This document shows positions 59,884-64,000 of a stretch of 64,000 nt of DNA, piece by piece. Made by a program: the position numbers and the translations under genes. Source of the DNA: Nitrospirota bacterium (GTDB lineage: Bacteria > Nitrospinota_A > UBA7883 > JACRGQ01); NCBI GenBank assembly GCA_024275955.1, contig JAJRYD010000044.1, forward strand, positions 62,001-126,000, in the 5' to 3' direction. Position 1 is the stretch's first letter; every line of letters starts with the position of its first letter. A model generated the notes under the pieces. The model was given only the letters and a program-made list of their open reading frames with translations. It was not told the origin of the DNA and made no database searches.

Positions 59884-60785
59884 CCGGCGGCCAAAACCTT
59901 TACGAAGTTAAAAGCGCTACCATATCGCTTCTCGGCAGATTGTGGGAAGATAATTACGCCAAAAACCGCGAGTACCTGCAAAGAACACCGCCTGTCGTAA
60001 AGCTGTTCGAAAAATTCAAAGATATTCCGGTAATCGCGGTAGGGGCTGGCCCGTCTCTAGACCGCAACCTAAAGTACCTTGAGGTTGCCAAAGGTAAAGC
60101 ATTGATAATAGCCTGCGATACCGCGGTACAAATTCTGGCCGGTAGTTCCATTGCTCCAGACATCGTGGTGAACCTTGACCCTCAGCCGTCGGTAATGAAT
60201 TTCTTTGACGGGATAAACACAAAAAACATGACGCTAGTAGCGCCTACAATAGCGTACCCATCTCTAAGAAAAACATGGCAAGGCAACTTCTTTTTCTACA
60301 ATAAAAACGCGCCGGATATACCTCTGCTCGCAAAAATAGCTGTCGAAAACGAGAGAATAGGAAAGCTTACTCCAGGCGGGTCAGTGCTTTCTGTAGCTTT
60401 CGATCTAGCCTTTAGAACAGGGGGGAACCCTATAGCATTTATAGGACAGGACTTGAGCTACCCCGATGAAAAGGCATACGCTTCCGGCGGGCATTACGGC
60501 AATTACCGCTCGGAGGAGATTTACGATATCGGCCAAAGTAATATCGTGGAGGAAAATGATATTTTTGGAAGAAAACTCAAAACGCAAAAATCAATGGCGG
60601 TTACCAACCAATGGTTCAACTGGGCCTTTAGAACATGGAACAAAGACGGCAAAAGAAAAATCTTCAACTGTTCGGAATCCGGCATTCTAGCAGGATGCGA
60701 AATCTCTACTTTCTTAGAGTTTGTCAGCAGATACTGCGTAAAAGATATCAACATCCCTTGGGCGATAAAAAAATCGGCTCGCTAG
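59880..60785 (+). CDS. DUF115 / MAF_flag10-type protein
   Basis: A 301-residue protein with AVGAGPSLDRNLKYLE, NLDPQP and FIGQDLSYPDEKAYASGGHY, the signature of the DUF115 family. This family covers the archaeal pterin kinase MptE and motility accessory factors implicated in flagellin glycosylation. The second role is more likely in a bacterium, but flagellin genes are not here. It overlaps the deacylase stop as ATGA. Confidence 0.78.
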   Translation: MTGGQNLYEVKSATISLLGRLWEDNYAKNREYLQRTPPVVKLFEKFKDIPVIAVGAGPSLDRNLKYLEVAKGKALIIACDTAVQILAGSSIAPDIVVNLDPQPSVMNFFDGINTKNMTLVAPTIAYPSLRKTWQGNFFFYNKNAPDIPLLAKIAVENERIGKLTPGGSVLSVAFDLAFRTGGNPIAFIGQDLSYPDEKAYASGGHYGNYRSEEIYDIGQSNIVEENDIFGRKLKTQKSMAVTNQWFNWAFRTWNKDGKRKIFNCSESGILAGCEISTFLEFVSRYCVKDINIPWAIKKSAR

Positions 60786-60928
60786 CTGTACAGCAGTTCA
60801 CCTCCTCATGCCTGAGATAAGTACCGCTGTACATTTAACAGTTTAAAAAAACAAAAGCTTTACCATTTTACTCTTTCGCCTTCATGCTAGAATACAGGTG
60901 GTAGCTAAGCAGAAAGGCGGTGATAGAA

Positions 60929-61162
60929 ATGGACAGACCTATCGTGCATCACGAGATAGACCCTGAAACAGGAATGATGGTTGAGGCAGGCAAAGAAAAG
61001 CATACACCTAATGACGGCCTGTTCCGAAGAGTTGCTCTGCTTCTGGTGCTGGCATCGGCACCTGTTATAGGGCTGGCGTATGTGCTAATTCTGCCTATAG
61101 CGGTTCTTGCGGTAATCGTAACGCTAGATATAACCAGACTACTTTACAAACGATTTGCCTGA
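60929..61162 (+). CDS. Small membrane protein of unknown function
   Basis: A 77-residue protein (ATG at 60929 with GGTGAT four bases upstream; a GTG at 60920 is possible). The first 33 residues are hydrophilic with HHEIDPETG. They are followed by two adjacent hydrophobic helices (VALLLVLASAPVIGLAYVLI and PIAVLAVIVTLDI) and a short basic end. I do not recognise it. Confidence 0.55.
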   Translation: MDRPIVHHEIDPETGMMVEAGKEKHTPNDGLFRRVALLLVLASAPVIGLAYVLILPIAVLAVIVTLDITRLLYKRFA

Positions 61163-61218
61163 CTGCTCTGCGCCGGCAGTTTTGCCGTATGGGGGTTATA
61201 GTCTCTTTTTGCGCCAAT

Positions 61219-61247
61219 AAACCGGTTTTGCCACAATAAACCGGTTT
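61219..61247. promoter_or_regulatory. Tandem palindromic boxes upstream of purH
   Basis: Two copies of the 10-bp palindrome AAACCGGTTT (61219-61228 and 61238-61247), each inside a longer direct repeat CAATAAACCGGTTTTG with a 19-bp period. They sit 17 bp upstream of the -35 and look like an operator pair on one face of the helix. Confidence 0.55.
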
Positions 61248-61263
61248 TGGCCCCCGTTTTATC

Positions 61264-61292
61264 TTGACCTCTCGAGTTCTACTCTTTAGACT
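61264..61292 (+). promoter_or_regulatory. Promoter of purH
   Basis: TTGACC (61264-61269), 17-bp spacer and TAGACT (61287-61292), the same -10 as the rplV promoter. Transcription would begin near 61299, about five bases before the ATG at 61304. Confidence 0.75.
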
Positions 61293-61303
61293 ACTTGCCC
61301 ATT

Positions 61304-62842
61304 ATGGCGATAAAAAATATAGCACGCGCAATCGTTTCGGTTTCAGATAAATCCGGCATAACAGAGTTGGCAAAAGCTCTTGAAAATGCCGGCGCGGAGA
61401 TTCTCTCGACAGGAGGCACCGCGAAGCTTCTTTTGGATAACGGCATAAAGGTAACAAAAGTATCCGACTTTACAGGCTTCCCGGAAATACTAGACGGACG
61501 AGTTAAAACTCTTAACCCAAAAATATATGGCGGCATACTTGCCAGACGCTCCGACAAAAAACATCTACAAGAGATGAAGAATAACGGCATAAAGCCTATC
61601 GACATGGTTGTGGTAAACCTCTACCCGTTTGAAGCTACTGTTGCCCAAAAGGGCGTTACCGATGAAGAGGCTATAGAGAATATTGATATCGGAGGCCCAT
61701 GCATGATAAGAGCTTCGGCAAAAAACCATGCCGACGTAGCTGTCGTAACAGACCCTGCCGACTACCCGGCGATTATAAAAGCTGTCAGTGAAAATGGCGG
61801 CCTTGCCGATGATGAGAGAAGAAATCTCGCTACAAAAGCGTTTGCAAAAACATCTGCCTACGATGCCGCCATAAACAGCTATCTCACGAACGGCAACGAC
61901 GAAGGGATAACCGACTCGCTGTCAATAAAAATGCGAAAGGTTTCAGATATGCGCTACGGGGAAAACCCGCATCAGTCTGCCGCTTTTTATGTAGAGAAGA
62001 CGGACGAGCTGTATACCGGCGAGAACCAGCTCCACGGCAAAGAGCTTTCTTACAATAATATAGTAGACCTCGATGCGGCACTACAGCATGTGCGCGAGTA
62101 CAGCATACCGGCATGCGTAATTATAAAGCATACAAACCCATGCGGAACTGCGATAGATAACGACCAGACCAAAGCATATATAAAAGCGAGAGAGTGCGAC
62201 CCTGTATCTGCTTTCGGCTCTGTCATCGGTTTTAACAGGCCTGTCTCAGAAGCAACCGCCAAAGAATTAAAACCTCTTTTCGTGGAAGCGGTAATAGCTC
62301 CAGACTTTGAGCCAGGCGCGCTTGCCATTCTCCAAAAGAAAAAGAATATACGCCTCATAAAACCTAAAAATTTCAACCTGCCTAATTCCAACGTCATAAA
62401 GCATGTCGCCGGCGGATTACTGGTGCAAGGCCCGGATAACATTACTTTTGACCAAAACAGCCTCAAGGTTGTATCAAAACGGCAACCGACAGATACGGAG
62501 ATGGACGCGATGAAGTTTGCGTGGACTGTCGCTAAGCATGTAAAGTCAAACGCCATTATTTATGCCCGTGACGGCAGAACCATCGGTGTCGGCGCCGGTC
62601 AGATGTCGCGTGTCGATTCATCTAAAATAGCCGTAAGCAAAGCGCAAAACCCTATAGAGGGGTGCGTAATGGCATCCGACGCTTTTTTCCCTTTCCGCGA
62701 CGGCATAGATGCCGCGGGTAAAGTCGGCATAACAGCCGTAATACAGCCGGGCGGGTCGGTGCGTGATGAAGAGATAATAGCCGCCGCCGACGAATACGGC
62801 ATGGCGATGGTCTTTACCGGCATACGCCACTTCCGCCATTAA
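61304..62842 (+). CDS. purH: Bifunctional AICAR transformylase/IMP cyclohydrolase
   Basis: A 512-residue enzyme catalysing the last two steps of IMP synthesis. The N-terminal cyclohydrolase domain has the MGS fold (ARAIVSVSDKSGITELAKAL; DGRVKTLNPKIYGGIL). The C-terminal transformylase has the catalytic KHTNPCGTA block and AFGSVIGFNR. A TTG at 61295 is in frame, but the ATG at 61304 gives the usual N-terminus. No Shine-Dalgarno is visible, and the promoter position suggests a nearly leaderless mRNA. Confidence 0.96.
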   Translation: MAIKNIARAIVSVSDKSGITELAKALENAGAEILSTGGTAKLLLDNGIKVTKVSDFTGFPEILDGRVKTLNPKIYGGILARRSDKKHLQEMKNNGIKPIDMVVVNLYPFEATVAQKGVTDEEAIENIDIGGPCMIRASAKNHADVAVVTDPADYPAIIKAVSENGGLADDERRNLATKAFAKTSAYDAAINSYLTNGNDEGITDSLSIKMRKVSDMRYGENPHQSAAFYVEKTDELYTGENQLHGKELSYNNIVDLDAALQHVREYSIPACVIIKHTNPCGTAIDNDQTKAYIKARECDPVSAFGSVIGFNRPVSEATAKELKPLFVEAVIAPDFEPGALAILQKKKNIRLIKPKNFNLPNSNVIKHVAGGLLVQGPDNITFDQNSLKVVSKRQPTDTEMDAMKFAWTVAKHVKSNAIIYARDGRTIGVGAGQMSRVDSSKIAVSKAQNPIEGCVMASDAFFPFRDGIDAAGKVGITAVIQPGGSVRDEEIIAAADEYGMAMVFTGIRHFRH

Positions 62843-62867
62843 GCGGTTGAAGAGCTGGCTGTACGCA

Positions 62868-63031
62868 GGTAGTGCCTCAGCTTAAATTGTAAGTCTGTTT
62901 TAGTCTCATCATGGGGAGCCAACGCATTCGGCCGACGCTGTGTCTCTGCTAGATTGCCACAAAATACCGGCACATTTTTCGCAACGATAACTTTGCAGAT
63001 AAAAGCGACTTTCTCAAACTAACATGCTGTC
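62868..63031. mobile_element. MITE-like element, family C, copy 3 (shortened)
   Basis: Starts GGTAGTGCCTCAGCTTAAAT and ends AACTAACATGCTGTC. It aligns with the left and right parts of the copy at 24683, in the same orientation, but lacks the middle 60-70 bp. Degenerate 8-bp flanks TGTACGCA and AGCCCGCA agree at five of eight positions. It lies in the 62843-63075 gap behind purH. Confidence 0.65.
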
Positions 63032-63075
63032 AGCCCGCACAGGCTCTTCTTATGTAGTCCCACATAGAGGTATAG

Positions 63076-64000
63076 ATGATCCGCAAAAAGTTAAGGCCGG
63101 CCATCATGGCGATTTCTGTTATTATTATCTTCGCCCCTGCTCTTAACCACGATTTCGTACAGCCATGGGACGACAACACCCATATTACAGAAAACCGACA
63201 ACTGAACCGGCCGTCGGTATCCAAAAGAGATATTAGCGGAATGCTAAGCCCAAAACTTTTCCACGCGGTAAATATCGCCCTGCATATGATAAACAGTCTC
63301 ATCCTAATTTGGCATATTAAAACTTCTCTTGAGTAGAGGGTTTGGAAATAAACAGGTGGATAGAAAAATAAAACCGAACTCTCAGCCTTTGCAGGCGCGC
63401 TTATCTTCGCTCTCCATCCGGTGCAGGTTTCCCCCGTCGCGTGGGCTACCGGCATGAAAGGCCTGCTGTCGGGAATGTTCTTCCTTCTTGCGGTAAAAGA
63501 GTACCTTGTTTTCGCCATCGCCTCAAAAACGCAGTCAGGCGGAGGAAACCGAAAGTCGTTTGCCGAGGAGGAAGATGAGTTTTCCCTACAACCAAAATCA
63601 AGACACTATATCTTCGCGTCATTTTTTTACTCTCTCCATTCTCGCAAAGCCGGTAGCCATAGTAGCACCTTTAATAATGCTTACGCTAGACAGATTGGCA
63701 ATCAGCCGAAAGCTTACAGAAAGCATCGCTTCACTTTCGGGAATGTTTTTCCTCTCACTTATTTTTGCCTTCATCTCCAAATCTACACAGCATGAAAATG
63801 TTTTGGGAGCTGTAGCCCCGCTTTTGACAAGGCCGGTTATCGCCGGAGACGCGGTATCGTTCTATCTTCATAAACTTTTTTTGCCGTTAAACCTCGGCAT
63901 AGATTACGGACGAACACCGCAAACGGTTCTCCTCGGCTTCATTTCGTATCTTTTGTGCCTTGTACCTGTTGCTATAATGGCGGCAATATCGCTTTTGAAA
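63076..64000 (+). pseudogene. Decayed TMTC-like mannosyltransferase/TPR membrane protein
   Basis: Three stretches of one protein are visible in changing frames: FVQPWDDNTHITENRQLNRP with FHAVNIALHMINSL; then LSAFAGALIFALHPVQVSPV and GMKGLLSGMFFLLAVKEYL; then LSILAKPVAIVAPLIMLTLD to the window edge. These are the successive N-terminal blocks of large polytopic glycosyltransferase-TPR proteins. The ORF is broken by a stop at 63334, and frame returns in A-rich runs near 63317 and 63364-63372. A one-base T insertion lies in the run at 63622-63628. About 40-45 residues also seem to be missing after RPSVS. It continues past the right end. Confidence 0.75.

Noticed and set aside
60787-60833. TGTACAGC/GCTGTACA inverted repeat behind the DUF115 gene as a terminator
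   Set aside because: The arms are only 8 bp with a 31-nt loop and no T run follows.
63334-63363. Stop-codon recoding in the TMTC-like gene
   Set aside because: Three stops within 30 bases disappear if a single one-base shift is assumed, and all other genes in the window use these stops normally.
1-64000. CRISPR arrays, rRNA genes, riboswitches, SRP RNA, tmRNA, transposase genes
   Set aside because: I looked for regularly spaced repeats, conserved RNA cores and transposase motifs on both strands and saw none. The only stable RNA gene is tRNA-Ala.

Overview
The window is a compact, mostly gene-dense stretch of a bacterial chromosome. It looks like a diderm: it carries SecDF-YajC, an SLT lytic transglycosylase with a signal peptide, a lipoprotein-like M16 peptidase and HflKC. 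Base composition is moderate, TTG and GTG starts are frequent, and ATGA start/stop overlaps are common. A futalosine-pathway menaquinone gene (mqnC), a cobalamin-dependent methionine synthase reactivation-like protein and a zinc-type adenylate kinase point to a menaquinone- and B12-using lineage of the Desulfobacterota/Nitrospirota kind. I cannot assign a phylum from the sequence alone.

Layout. (1) 1-2730: a terminator from an upstream gene, then a NIT-sensor/SpoIIE-phosphatase/HATPase fusion. (2) 2979-14770, minus strand: one long ribosomal operon from a TTGACA-N17-TAGACT promoter in front of rplV down to a hairpin behind rplQ. The order is rplV-rpsC-rplP-rpmC-rpsQ-rplN-rplX-rplE-rpsZ-rpsH-rplF-rplR-rpsE-rplO-secY-adk-map-rpmJ-rpsM-rpsK-rpsD-rpoA-rplQ. 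The first half of the usual S10 operon (rpsJ to rpsS) is not here, and rpmD is missing between rpsE and rplO. (3) 14913-25084: a MerA-like disulfide oxidoreductase, a J-domain/HEAT protein, a FetAB-like ABC exporter coupled to an aldo/keto reductase and a cNMP-binding protein, a nucleotidyltransferase, Gph plus a YkgJ-type protein, and an amidohydrolase. (4) 25095-27875: hflKC with a clear terminator, tRNA-Ala(GGC), and a secreted TPR protein. (5) 28151-35411: an ion-homeostasis region with a CPA-RCK antiporter, then divergently a DUF1538 membrane protein, two P-II-like proteins and a CPA1 antiporter with a cyclic-nucleotide-binding tail. (6) 35431-38652: yajC-secD-secF-FKBP. (7) 38856-52089: a GT39-like membrane protein, a CheX/DUF3334-like protein, the operon M16-M16-DUF2062-CorC-CorC-mqnC-nuclease, an Hpt-STAS protein, a GT4/SDR pair and nifU-like/tlpA. 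(8) 52411-62842: the methionine-synthase-reactivation-like protein, then an operon GT2-trmN6-miaA-slt-D-aminoacylase-DUF115, a small membrane protein and purH. (9) From 63076 to the right edge: a decayed TMTC-type mannosyltransferase/TPR gene.

The intergenic gaps are colonised by two families of small non-autonomous mobile elements that I could delimit by eye. Family A is about 126-129 bp with GGGGCTGTTKCC-type ends; three of four copies are flanked by 5-bp direct repeats. Family B/C is about 155-245 bp before insertions, with GGCAGTGTSTCAG-type ends and 8-bp direct repeats. Two A copies sit inside B/C copies, so A was active after B/C. I see no transposase gene in the window.

The locus most worth following as a possible undescribed system is 30382-35411. 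It contains a pseudosymmetric DUF1538 membrane protein, two P-II-like proteins that lack the classical T-loop tyrosine, and a cyclic-nucleotide-tailed Na+/H+ antiporter, all co-directional and tightly packed, with a second CPA antiporter divergent upstream. Gene functions below come from motif recognition without database searches.
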